A DNA stretch of 64,000 bases, from contig CAWIGZ010000002.1 in assembly GCA_963835825.1 (NCBI GenBank), positions 558,001 through 622,000 on the forward strand. Reading direction: 5' to 3'. The notes below the pieces were generated by a model that saw only the letters and a list, made by a program, of their open reading frames with translations, was not told where the DNA came from and made no database searches. Below, piece by piece: positions 16,482-24,604 of this stretch. Source of the stretch: JADGRB01 sp963835825 (GTDB taxonomy: Bacteria > Myxococcota_A > Polyangia > Fen-1088). The translations under genes were made by a program, and so were the position numbers. How positions within the stretch are numbered: the first letter of the stretch is position 1; each line of letters opens with the position of its first letter.

Positions 16482-17828
16482 ATGGGGAGCCGAGGCCCGG
16501 ACACGACGATTCCTGACACCGTGCTGGAGGGCCCGCGCGGCGCCGGGAGCGCGCTGGCGATTCGCTGGGTCTCGCCATCGGAGGACGGCATGCTCACCCG
16601 CCTCGAACCAGGGACGACCACCCTCGGAAGAGATCCCGGCTGCGTGGCGACCCTTCCGAGCGCGTCGGTTTCGCGGCGACACGCCGAGATTCGCTGGGCG
16701 CCGGGCGGTACCGCCCTCCTCCTCGATCTCAACAGCACCAACGGGGTCTTCGTCAACGGGCAGGCGGTCAAGGACGCCAACCTCAGTCCCCGCGACGTGG
16801 TCCGCCTGGGCGATTGGGTCGGGATCGTCGTCTCGCTGGCGGACAGGGGGGTGGAGCCGTGGAGCTTTCGGGAGCTGACGTCGGGCTACTGGGCGGGCCC
16901 CGGCCTGCAGGCGGCGCTGGCTCCGGCCAAGCTGGTCGCCGTCTCCGACCTGCCGATGATCATCCAGGGGGAGACGGGCGCGGGAAAGGAGGGGGCGGCC
17001 CGCGCCATCCACGGCTGGAGCGGCCGGTCGGGGGCGTTCGTGGCGCTCAACTGCGCCGCGCTCCCCGAGGCGCTCGCCGAGGCGGAGCTGTTCGGTTACC
17101 GCAAGGGGGCCTTCACGGGCGCCGACCGCGCCGCCACCGGCTACCTGCGCGCGGCCCAGGGGGGCACGTTGTTTCTCGATGAGATCGCCGAGCTGTCGCT
17201 GCCGATCCAGGCCAAGCTGCTGCGGGCCGTCGAGCAGCGCGAGCTCTGTCCGCTCGGCGAGTCGACGCCGGTCGCCGTCGACGTGCGCCTCTTGGCCGCG
17301 ACGCAGAGCCCGCTTGCGCAGGCGGTCGCCGACAAGCGTTTCCGCGGGGACCTGCTGGCGCGCCTCAGCGGGTTGACGGTGGTGCTCCCCCCGCTGCGAC
17401 ATCGCGCCGAGGAGATCCCGGCGCTCTTCCGCAAGATGGTCGAGCAGTGCGGCGGGCTGGCCGCCAGGCCCCGGCTCGATTCGACGCTCGTCGAGCGCCT
17501 CTGCTTGCACGCCTGGCCGTTCAACGTCCGCGAGCTCGCGCTGCTCGCGCGCAAGCTGCTGGCTCTGCATCCCGGTGCGGCGATTCTCGATCACACGATG
17601 CTGACGGATGGCCCCGTCGGGCTGGGGAGCGCGGAATCTCGACGGACGACGCGAGAGATGCCGGTGCCCGACGCGTCGACCTTCCTGGCGGCGCTGCAGG
17701 CCCAGAACGGAAACGTGAAAGCGACCGCGGAGATCCTGGGGATCAGCCGCGGTCGCGCCTATCGAATGATGGACAAGCTCGACTCGCTCGACCTCGCAGC
17801 GTTACGCCGCGAGGTCGAGCGCCGGTAG
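16482..17828 (+). CDS. FHA domain sigma-54-dependent transcriptional activator
   Basis: The 448-residue protein has an N-terminal FHA domain (about 40-115; TTLGRDPGC, SVSRRHAEI, LDLNSTNGVFVNG), a sigma-54 AAA domain (about 130-360; Walker A GETGAGKE, intact sigma-contact loop GAFTGA, GGTLFLDEIAEL) and a C-terminal Fis-type helix-turn-helix (NVKATAEILGISRGRAYRMM). It should bind upstream DNA and open sigma-54 promoters when the FHA domain recognises a phosphothreonine. A Ser/Thr kinase gene is divergent, with 99 bases between the starts, a pairing common in myxobacteria. No receiver domain is present. The target promoters are not obvious in this window. Confidence 0.92.
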   Translation: MGSRGPDTTIPDTVLEGPRGAGSALAIRWVSPSEDGMLTRLEPGTTTLGRDPGCVATLPSASVSRRHAEIRWAPGGTALLLDLNSTNGVFVNGQAVKDANLSPRDVVRLGDWVGIVVSLADRGVEPWSFRELTSGYWAGPGLQAALAPAKLVAVSDLPMIIQGETGAGKEGAARAIHGWSGRSGAFVALNCAALPEALAEAELFGYRKGAFTGADRAATGYLRAAQGGTLFLDEIAELSLPIQAKLLRAVEQRELCPLGESTPVAVDVRLLAATQSPLAQAVADKRFRGDLLARLSGLTVVLPPLRHRAEEIPALFRKMVEQCGGLAARPRLDSTLVERLCLHAWPFNVRELALLARKLLALHPGAAILDHTMLTDGPVGLGSAESRRTTREMPVPDASTFLAALQAQNGNVKATAEILGISRGRAYRMMDKLDSLDLAALRREVERR

Positions 17829-17860
17829 CTCGCCCAGCCGTCCCGAGCTCCGAGACGGGG

Positions 17861-19002
17861 TCAGATACAGGCCGGCAACATGGCCGTCGTGTTGTTCCGC
17901 ATGACCGTCCCGCACGAAGGCCCGAAGGTCCAGGTCGCCGTACCGGGGTTGGGGCCGCCGCTGCGGTCGATGGTGACCGAGCCACCCGTCGGGCGGCAGC
18001 AGCCGCTGCTGCGCGTGAGCCCCTGCTTGTTGATCGTCGCCGACGCCGGGCCGTTCTTCTCCTGGACCATGGTGGTGCCATCCACGGAGTACGAGCTGTT
18101 CCCCGAGAAGGTGACCGTGTCGTTTCCGGTGTAGGTCAGATCGGAGATCATCGTCCCCGTGGCGCTGAACGTCTGCATCTCTCCGGTGATGTCGAAGGTG
18201 GTGGTCGTCGGCGTCTGGCCGAAGGTGTAGGTCGTCATGCCCATGTCGGTCTGGGTGGGGATCACGATCTTCCCGTCAGCGTCGGAGATCGACAGGTTGG
18301 TGATCGTCGTCGTGTGACCGAGGGTGATGGTGGTGGTGGCGCTGCAGGTCTGGTCCGAAGCGGCGCGGTTCGACAGGACGTCGAAGGTGCCGTTGATCGT
18401 GGCGCCCGAGACCATGCAGTCGTTGAAGACGAGGGTCACGCCGTTCCGCTCCTCGGTGGCGTTGCTGCCGGCGCAGGCCGGGGTCGCCGTCTTGGGCGTG
18501 ATCGTCACCTGGCCCGGACAGACGTTCTGACCACGGGCCAGCGCCTCGATCACCGAGGCGAGCGTCGCGCGCGCCGTCGTCGTGCCGCTGCCGCCGCTGC
18601 CGCGCCGCCCGAACCGCTGGCGCCCGCCGCGCCGATGGCGCCGGCCGTGCCGCCTGCACCGCCCGAGCCGACAGCGCCGGCCGCGCCGTTGGTGCCGCCC
18701 AGCCCCTTGGCGCCCCCCACGCCGGTCGGGGTGCTCGCCAGGCCGGTCGCGTTCACGCCGACCGCCGCGTAATAGAAGGCGTAGTAGTTCCAGCTGTCCG
18801 CCCAGGAGTAGCCGGCATACGCCGTGTCGACGGGATAGTAGGTGGTGTAGAGGTACGGATTGTCGTAGGCGTAGGCGACCGTGGTGGTCGTGCCATCCGT
18901 GCAGCTGCCCGTGCCGACGGCGAGCAACGTCAAGGCTCCCCACACCGCCCCGGTCCACCGTCCGAAATTCCCGCCGAGAGACTCTTTGTTTGCTCTGTTC
19001 AT
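17861..19002 (-). CDS. Secreted lipoprotein with Gly/Ala-rich linker (frameshifted)
   Basis: From ATG 19002 (AAGGAG upstream) the product has a lipoprotein signal (GTGSCTD lipobox), a Tyr-rich stretch (AYAYDNPYLYTTYY), a collagen-like Gly/Ala linker (GGAGGTAGAIGAAG) and then a beta-rich Thr/Ser domain with several Cys pairs (VCPGQVTITP, CAGSNATEE, SGCCRPTGG, CGTVM, LPACI). The frame changes near 18604-18607 in a GC repeat inside the linker. A single-base deletion explains it, because the two frames meet at matching Gly/Ser repeats. The C-terminal domain may be a surface beta-sandwich; no family recognised. The IS630 element ends about 27 bases upstream of its start and may have displaced its promoter. 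Confidence 0.65.
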
Positions 19003-19026
19003 GCCGTCGCTCCTTTCCGGCCCAAG

Positions 19027-19356
19027 CTAGTGCTTGCGATCCGAAGTTCGTTCCGGGAAACCGTGAACGTCTTGAAGGGTCCAGGGGAACGTATCCGCGA
19101 CGAGGGTGACGAGCTCGTCTAACGAACCGCGGAAGGGAGTGGGCTCCCAGCGGCCTCGGTGATCGGCGATGTGGAGGTACCAGACGTGGACACCGTCACG
19201 CGTGAGGCGCAGGTGCTTGTAGGCGTCGTCCTGGGGCCCCGATTCGACGATGACGGTCGCGCCGTACTTGCGCGCGCGGAGGTGGCCGAAGTCGCGGGCG
19301 TGCAGCAGCCGCTCTACGGCCTTGGCGTGGGAGTCCTCAGCTTGCTGCTTGGGCAT
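19027..19356 (-). CDS. Small accessory protein of the IS630-type element
   Basis: A 109-residue frame from ATG 19356, overlapping the expected end of the transposase frame by 20 bases and stopping with TAG whose TA is the element's target dinucleotide. Composition is normal for a real protein: HAKAVERLLHARDFGHLRARK, then LRLTRDGVHVWYLHIADH, then LDELVTLVADTFPWTL. The Leu/Val/Trp spacing suggests a compact alpha/beta fold. I do not recognise the family. Position and overlap suggest translation coupled to the transposase. It could also be a host gene truncated by insertion, but its upstream part lies entirely inside the element, which argues against that. Confidence 0.5.
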   Translation of the reverse strand: MPKQQAEDSHAKAVERLLHARDFGHLRARKYGATVIVESGPQDDAYKHLRLTRDGVHVWYLHIADHRGRWEPTPFRGSLDELVTLVADTFPWTLQDVHGFPERTSDRKH

Positions 19357-20542
19357 CGGCGGTGGCCGCGTTCGCGGCTTGCCGCCGATTCTTGACGTGG
19401 TCCGTCCGCCACGTCCAGCGAAAGGGATGAGCCTCGGTCTTGTTCCAGTGATGAATGAAACCTTCGACTTCGTTCTTCTGGTGCTCCGTCGACCCGAAGT
19501 CGCCGTGACGAAGGATCCGCCGGTGAAGGATCGAGAACCAGAATCTCGACCTGGTTCATCCATGAGGCGTGCTTCGGGGTGTAGACGAAGTGAAAGCGCC
19601 CCCCGTGGCGGGCGTTGAAGCGCAGCCAGCGATCGTCCTTTCCGTCGTAGTGGACGTTGAGGTTGTCCCAGACGACGTGGACTTGTTGCGTGGGGTACCT
19701 GCGGGCCAGGCTCTCCATGAAGTCGACCAGCGCAGGAGCCGTCCGGTGCGGCAGCACCTGCCCCAGTACCTTGCCGGTCGCGATGTCGAACGCTGCCAGC
19801 AAGACATGGGTACCGTGCCGCTTGTACTCGTATTCGTATCGAACGGTGCCGTCGTCGCGGGAGACGTGAGTTGGGTGGCGCCGTTCGAGGGCCTGCATCG
19901 GCTTCTCGTCGACGCAGACCACTACTGCGTCCTTCGGCGGGTTGAGATAAAGGTCGCAGACCGCCTCCGCCTTGGGCAGGAAGTCTGGATCTTCGCTGTG
20001 CAGCCACTGGGCAATATGGTGAGGGCGGATCTCTTTGAAACGAAGGATGCGACCGATCTCGCTCGTGCTGAGGCGGTATCCCGTCTTGGCCGCCAGGACA
20101 TCCGACAGCGAACCGTACGTCCACACGTCCCTGAATCGCATGATTTCGTGATTCGGCCGCTCGCATGCCAGCCGCACCAGCTGACACCGAATCGACAACG
20201 GCACCGTCGAAGGCCGGCCGCTGCGGGCGGCATCTTTCAGCGTCGCCAACGACGGGGCGCTTTCGAACCGAGCCTTCCACTTTCGGACCGCGCGCCCAGT
20301 CCAGCCTACGGCTCGGGCGATCTCCTCGGTCCCGCGCCCGTCATGCGCATACAGCACGATCCGGGCGCGCTGGACGATCAAGTGGATGTCGCGCCCTCGC
20401 CACACCAGCTCTTTGAGCTCGCGAAGCAGGTCGCGGTGGACACAGAGACGACGAGAGACTGGGCCACGTGGCACACCCTGTCGATCGATCTCGCGTCCCG
20501 TTTATTCCCTGAAACCCGGATCGGACTTCGGGCCTGCTGTAC
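19030..20542 (-). mobile_element. IS630-type insertion sequence
   Basis: The region holds a broken IS630-family transposase and a small accessory frame. It is flanked by TA dinucleotides (19028-19029 and 20543-20544), each in the context cTAgt, as expected of IS630/Tc1 elements that duplicate TA. The inward-facing ends GTGCTTGCGATCCGAAG and GTACAGCAGGCCCGAAG agree at 10-11 of 17 positions, so they are imperfect inverted repeats. Total length is about 1.5 kb. The right boundary is less certain than the left. Confidence 0.65.
19337..20474 (-). pseudogene. IS630 family transposase, frameshifted
   Basis: The frame from 20474 encodes an N-terminal helix-turn-helix (EEIARAVGWTGRAVRKWKARF) and a DDE catalytic core: VVCVDEKPMQAL with the first Asp, VHVVWDNLNVHYDGKD with the second, and SWMNQVEI, after which the catalytic Glu region should continue. 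There the frame breaks: ATTC replaces ATC near 19523-19526. One base fewer restores WFSILHRRILRHGDFGS and a normal C-terminus ending at the TGA at 19337. With the extra base the protein reads into an unrelated tail ending at 19314, so it is probably inactive, unless this is a sequencing error. Confidence 0.8.
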
Positions 20543-20710
20543 TAGTGCGCGATTGGCGGCGACCAATCTTCGGCCCGATCTTCGCGAGCACTCTCCAGCG
20601 ACGGCCTACGGTGCCCCCTCGTACCCGGCGCCTCCGGGATGAGTTAAAATAGCCGGGTGGCGCGCACGGATCCTGAGCTCGACCGCCGTTGCGCGGGCAC
20701 TTCCGGGTCG

Positions 20711-21295
20711 ATGTGCGGCCACCGCCGGGGACGCCTCCTGCTGGCCCTTTCGTTGGCGGCCGCCGGGCTGGCCGACGGTTGCGGGTCGTCGAAGACCACC
20801 ACCATGACCACGCCGGTCAGCATGGACGCCGACTTCTCGGTCTGCTCGGGGACGCCCGCGGTCCACTACACGCCGGGGATCAGCGTCCTTTCAGACTCGG
20901 GCGCCTACCGGGCGGCGATCGCCATGGCCTCGACGGACCAGGGCTCGACGGCACCCGTCCCGACCGCCGCGATCGGTTACGACACCTTCACGGTGACGGT
21001 CACCTCCGTCACCGACGGCGGCGCCGGGGCCGACGCGGGAGCGCCGCCGCCCGACGGGCTCACCATGACCACCCCGATGATCGGCGGCAACGGCAAGCCG
21101 GCCGATCCGTTCATGCCGCAGCACGGCCACGGGGCCGCGACGCTCCCCACCATCACGGCGCAGGGCGGAGGCGCCTTCTCCGTCGCCGCCATCGACTTCT
21201 TCATGGCCGGCTACTGGGAGCTCTACCTCGATGTGACGCCGCCCGGCGGCGCCGCGGATCCGCTGACGTTCAAGCTCTGCATCCCCGACGATTAG
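20711..21295 (+). CDS. Lipoprotein with YtkA/FixH-like domain
   Basis: The chosen start ATG 20711 gives a normal lipoprotein signal (LLLALSLAAAGLADGC); the frame also opens at GTG 20657, which would add 18 polar residues. The 194-residue product has a Ser/Thr linker and then a beta-sandwich with PFMPQHGHGAATLPTIT and AIDFFMAGYWELYLDV. This is the Met/His-containing pattern of YtkA-like (FixH-related) domains, small periplasmic proteins linked to copper or cytochrome oxidase assembly. It ends convergently on the multiheme cytochrome gene, the stop codons sharing bases 21293-21294. Nearby cytochromes and RegBA support a respiratory role. Confidence 0.6.
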   Translation: MCGHRRGRLLLALSLAAAGLADGCGSSKTTTMTTPVSMDADFSVCSGTPAVHYTPGISVLSDSGAYRAAIAMASTDQGSTAPVPTAAIGYDTFTVTVTSVTDGGAGADAGAPPPDGLTMTTPMIGGNGKPADPFMPQHGHGAATLPTITAQGGGAFSVAAIDFFMAGYWELYLDVTPPGGAADPLTFKLCIPDD

Positions 21296-22815
21296 GGCGA
21301 GGCGGGTGGGGCCGGGCAGCGGGCGTGGCTGGTCGCCGGCGTCATGTTGCTCTTGTAGACGCCGGTCGCCACGCAGGTCATGATCGCGCCGGTCACGGCG
21401 TCGGTGGCCTGGAAGGCGTTGGATGCCGTCGGCGTCCAGTCGAGCGTCGCGCCGCCGCCGAGAGCGTAGCGCGCGATCTGCGGCGGAACCGTCGCGTCGA
21501 GATCGCCGCTGTCGACCAGGCTGGCCAGCACGTCGTCGCCGATCGCCTGCAGGTGCACCGTCACCTTCACCTCGTCGGGCGTGGCGGGCAGCGCTCCGTT
21601 GCTCGGGTACTGGAGCATGAAGTGGGTCTGGAACGTCGTCGGATCGTTGACGTTCTGGATCAGCAGGCCGGGGAGCTGATTGCTGGGGGCGAGGGTCGCC
21701 GCTTGCCAGAACATCTGCACCTCGGCGCCGGAGGCGTCGTAGAGGCAGTCGCGGATCAGCCAGAGATCCGGGTCGGGCGAGCTCCCTTCGAACGGCAACG
21801 CGCTGGGGAAGGCGCCGACCGGGTCGGTGTTGCCGCTGGCGTAGATGACGTTCCCCGCCTGATACGCGGTCAGCTCGACCCAGGCCCGGCGATCGGGCGT
21901 GGCGCCGCTCGGCCAGCCGTGCCCCGACGCGCCGACGTTGTCCAGCGTCAGCAGGAGCTTGTGGGTGACCGGGTTGAGGCAGAGCGTCTGCTGGATCGCG
22001 GTGGACAAAAATGCGGTGGCCGCGGCCCGCTGGGCGTCGTTCTGCGGCGCGACGTTGCCGTTGCCGTCGCCCGTGGCCGGGAAGTCGCCGACTGCCAGGT
22101 CGACCGCGGGGAACATGTGGCTGTGGACGCGGCGGATCTTGTTGGGCGTGGTGGTCGAGACGGCGCCGTCGCTGGCGACCATGTGGCACTGGGCGCAGCT
22201 CTGGCCGCCCGGCGTCTGGGAGAGGGTCGTGGTGGTCCACTCGGCGAAGGTCCGCTCGACGTGAGCGCCTTGCAGGTTCTGGATGTCGTGGCAGCTCCCG
22301 CAGGCGTTGGCCGAATCGGACGTCGCGCCGTCGAGCAGGCGCGAATACGAGACGTTGTGCGGCGAGCCGGGGACCGGATCCGTGAACGGGCCGAACAGCT
22401 CGCCGTTCGCGGCCAGCGTCAGGGGGTTGTTGTGTGTGCCAGTCACCGACGTGATCGAGTGGCAGAAGTAGCAGGTCACCCCCTTTTCCGACTGGGTCAG
22501 GCCGTCGAGGTTGGTCCCGTCGGTCGTCCCCTCGCGCACCGCGACCGGCGCGTGGCAGCTCACGCAAAACGTTCCGAGGGCGTTGTCGCTCTCCCGCTGG
22601 GCCCGCTGGTTCATGGCGCGGAACACCGGATCGTCGGTGGCGTAGGCGTGCATGCTCCCCGCCCACTCCTGGTACTGCGCCGGGTGGCAGCCCTGGCAGG
22701 TGAGCGGATCCATGAGCGCGCTTTGGGACAGCGTCGGTGACCCCGAGCCGGAGCCGCAGCCGGCGGCCGCGGCGATCCCCAGCGCGACGAAGGCAATACG
22801 AGGCAACACCTTCAT
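21292..22815 (-). CDS. Multiheme c-type cytochrome lipoprotein (five CxxCH)
   Basis: The 507-residue protein has a lipoprotein signal (AAAAGCGSG) and five CxxCH heme sites in its N-terminal 215 residues: CQGCH (40), CVSCH (84), CYFCH (115), CGSCH (172) and CAQCH (207). CQGCHPAQYQEWAGSMH with downstream His residues suits the cytochrome c554/NapC-like multiheme class. The C-terminal half (about 230-507) has no heme and is beta-rich (VTHKLLLTLDN, GHGWPSGATPDRRAWVEL), resembling the extra domain of multiheme proteins that bind an external substrate. It should transfer electrons in the periplasm or at the outer surface. The substrate cannot be told. Confidence 0.85.
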   Translation of the reverse strand: MKVLPRIAFVALGIAAAAGCGSGSGSPTLSQSALMDPLTCQGCHPAQYQEWAGSMHAYATDDPVFRAMNQRAQRESDNALGTFCVSCHAPVAVREGTTDGTNLDGLTQSEKGVTCYFCHSITSVTGTHNNPLTLAANGELFGPFTDPVPGSPHNVSYSRLLDGATSDSANACGSCHDIQNLQGAHVERTFAEWTTTTLSQTPGGQSCAQCHMVASDGAVSTTTPNKIRRVHSHMFPAVDLAVGDFPATGDGNGNVAPQNDAQRAAATAFLSTAIQQTLCLNPVTHKLLLTLDNVGASGHGWPSGATPDRRAWVELTAYQAGNVIYASGNTDPVGAFPSALPFEGSSPDPDLWLIRDCLYDASGAEVQMFWQAATLAPSNQLPGLLIQNVNDPTTFQTHFMLQYPSNGALPATPDEVKVTVHLQAIGDDVLASLVDSGDLDATVPPQIARYALGGGATLDWTPTASNAFQATDAVTGAIMTCVATGVYKSNMTPATSHARCPAPPASP

Positions 22816-22861
22816 GGGTAGGAAGTATGTTCTTCCCCGCCTCGCGTGTCACAATTCGACC

Positions 22862-23421
22862 GTGAGCCCGCGACGGCTTTCGAGGGCCGCAGTTCTCGCG
22901 CTGGCGCTGGCGTCATTCGGGTGCCAAAAGCCGGGCGTCGAGTGCACGCCGCCAGCGGTCGTGGCCTGTCCCGACGGCGGCGGACCCAGCTTCGAGACCG
23001 ACGTCCTGCCCATCTTCCAGGCTGTCTGCGACAACTGCCACGCGCCGGGCGGGACCGGAGGCCAGACCGCCCGCTCACGACCTACCAGGAGATCTACGGC
23101 CCGGCAACCGGTCCGAGCGCGGGCTCGATGGCCAAGGAGATCAACAACCAGGTGTTCCTGAGCTGTTCGATGCCGCCTGCCAACGCGCCCGTCCCGCTCA
23201 GCGACGATCAGCGTCAGACCCTGCTGATCTGGCTCGCCTGCGGCGCCCCCGAACAGCCCGCCGTCGACGCCGGCGCCGGCGGATTGAGCCAGCGCATTCT
23301 CGGTTCACGGCACGTTCACGTAGAAGGCGGCGTGGCCGTGGGGCGAGTCCTCGCGCGCGTCGCTGCACTCCTCGAAGAAGTGAAACCGCACGGTCCAGAG
23401 TCCCCTTCGCGTCGAACTTGA
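22862..23421 (+). CDS. Monoheme c-type lipoprotein (frameshifted)
   Basis: GTG 22862 begins a lipoprotein signal (ALALASFGCQKPG). It is followed by PSFETDVLPIFQAVCDNCHAPGG, a single heme site of the type found in myxobacterial secreted cytochromes. The frame breaks near 23068-23073. In the next frame the expected sequence goes on (LTTYQEIYG, MAKEINNQVFLSCSMPP, LIWLACGAPEQ), so one base is missing. That frame runs on to 23421, over the convergent neighbour. A TGA at 23285 in the original frame would give a more sensible end if a second slip exists. It sits 46 bases from the divergent multiheme cytochrome start, suggesting a shared electron-transfer role. Confidence 0.6.
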
Positions 23422-23976
23422 TCGGACCGACCTGGTAGACGCCGGGGGCGATCTCCGACGAGGGATTGCGGGGGGCCGGCGCTCCGTGGCTGATGTTGAG
23501 CTCGACATCGGGGCGGACGCCGGCGCAGCTGACGGGCCTCATGTCGGACAGCCGGAGCGCGGTGACCGTGAAGTAGGTGTCGGCGTTCTCCTTGATGGGG
23601 GTCGCCGTCCAGCTCACGAAGTACTTGCAGTCGTCGTCGTCGCCGGCCGAGCCGTACATCGTCGGGCCGTAGTCGGTGGAGATGACGCCCCCGTCGGTGT
23701 CGCCGGCGCCGCCATCATTGCTGAAGGAGACGTCGCAGCTCGCGGCGTTGGCCGGCACGCCGTCGGATCGACGACCTGGCAGACGCCGACCGGCTGGACG
23801 GTGAGACCGCCATCGGCGGAAGTGCAGTGGTTGTCGAGCGGGCCGATCACCACGCCGGAAGGTGAATCGGCGCCCATGGTGGCGGCGCCGCCGTCGGGGG
23901 CGGCGGCGGTACCGCTGCACGCCGGGCCGGCCAGCGCCGCAGCGACGAGGAAGACGACAGTGGGGGTTTTCGTCAT
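23305..23976 (-). CDS. Secreted lipoprotein, FixH/YtkA-like (two frameshifts)
   Basis: From ATG 23976 the protein has a lipoprotein signal (AAALAGPACSG) and an Asp/Gly/Ala-rich start. Two reading-frame changes follow, near 23758 (VVDP to DGVPANAASCDVSF) and 23403 (FDAKG to WTVRFHFFEEC). Joined, the sequence is convincing: YFVSWTATPIKENADTYFTV, then APGVYQVGPIKFDAKG, then WTVRFHFFEECSDA and a His-containing end (SPHGHAAFYVNVP). The GxWTVRFHF pattern is that of a periplasmic Ig-like FixH/YtkA domain. It lies next to the RegA gene. Two single-base changes in one short gene suggest sequence error or early decay. Confidence 0.55.
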
Positions 23977-24067
23977 GGGCTTCTCCTTGCGCCGTAAGGT
24001 AGTTGCCTCCCACGGCTGAGGCGGTGTGTAAAATTTTCGCAGCCGCGTTGGCCGCCCGCGCCGTCGC

Positions 24068-24604
24068 TCAGGCCCGGGGGGGATATTTCTTCAGTTTGAG
24101 CTGCAGGGTACGCCGGGTGATCCCCAACCGACGGGCCGCCTCGGAGATGTTCTGGCCACAGTCGGCCAGGATGCGTTGAATGTGCTCCCACTCGGCGCGT
24201 GCCAACGTGGGGGAGGGCGCTGGCGCCGCGGCCGGTCGCGCCGGCTCGCCGGTCAGCGCGGCGATGATCTGATCGGCGTCGACCGGCTTGCTGAGATAGT
24301 CGTGCGCGCCGGCGCGCAGGGCCTCGACCGCCGAGGTGATGCTGCCGTATCCGGTGAGGACCACGATGCGCGCGCCTGGCGCGATGGCATGCAACGGTCC
24401 GATCAGCGCCAGGCCAGAGAGCCCGGGCATGCGCAGATCGACGATCGCGAAGTCGGGCTTGCGTGCCTGGGCGGCCGCCACGGCGCCGTCGTGATCGACG
24501 GCAGTCACGACGTCGTAACCGCGATCGCGCAGCGCGCGGGCCAGCCGCTCCCGGAACACTTCGTCGTCGTCGACGAGCAGGATGGCGCCGCCCTCCGGAG
24601 TCAC
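24068..24604 (-). CDS. regA: Response regulator, RegA/PrrA/ActR type
   Basis: Starting at GTG 24604, which overlaps the kinase stop (GTGA), the 178-residue product has a receiver domain (ILLVDDDEVF, phospho-acceptor Asp56 in IVDLRMPG, conserved Lys in LSKPVD). A Pro/Ala linker and a short Fis-type helix-turn-helix (NISEAARRLGITRRTLQLKLKKYPP) complete it. This size and order are those of RegA/PrrA/ActR, global redox regulators controlled by a quinone-sensing kinase. The partner kinase is the preceding gene. It probably controls the neighbouring cytochrome genes among others, but no binding site has been identified. Confidence 0.88.
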   Translation of the reverse strand: MTPEGGAILLVDDDEVFRERLARALRDRGYDVVTAVDHDGAVAAAQARKPDFAIVDLRMPGLSGLALIGPLHAIAPGARIVVLTGYGSITSAVEALRAGAHDYLSKPVDADQIIAALTGEPARPAAAPAPSPTLARAEWEHIQRILADCGQNISEAARRLGITRRTLQLKLKKYPPRA

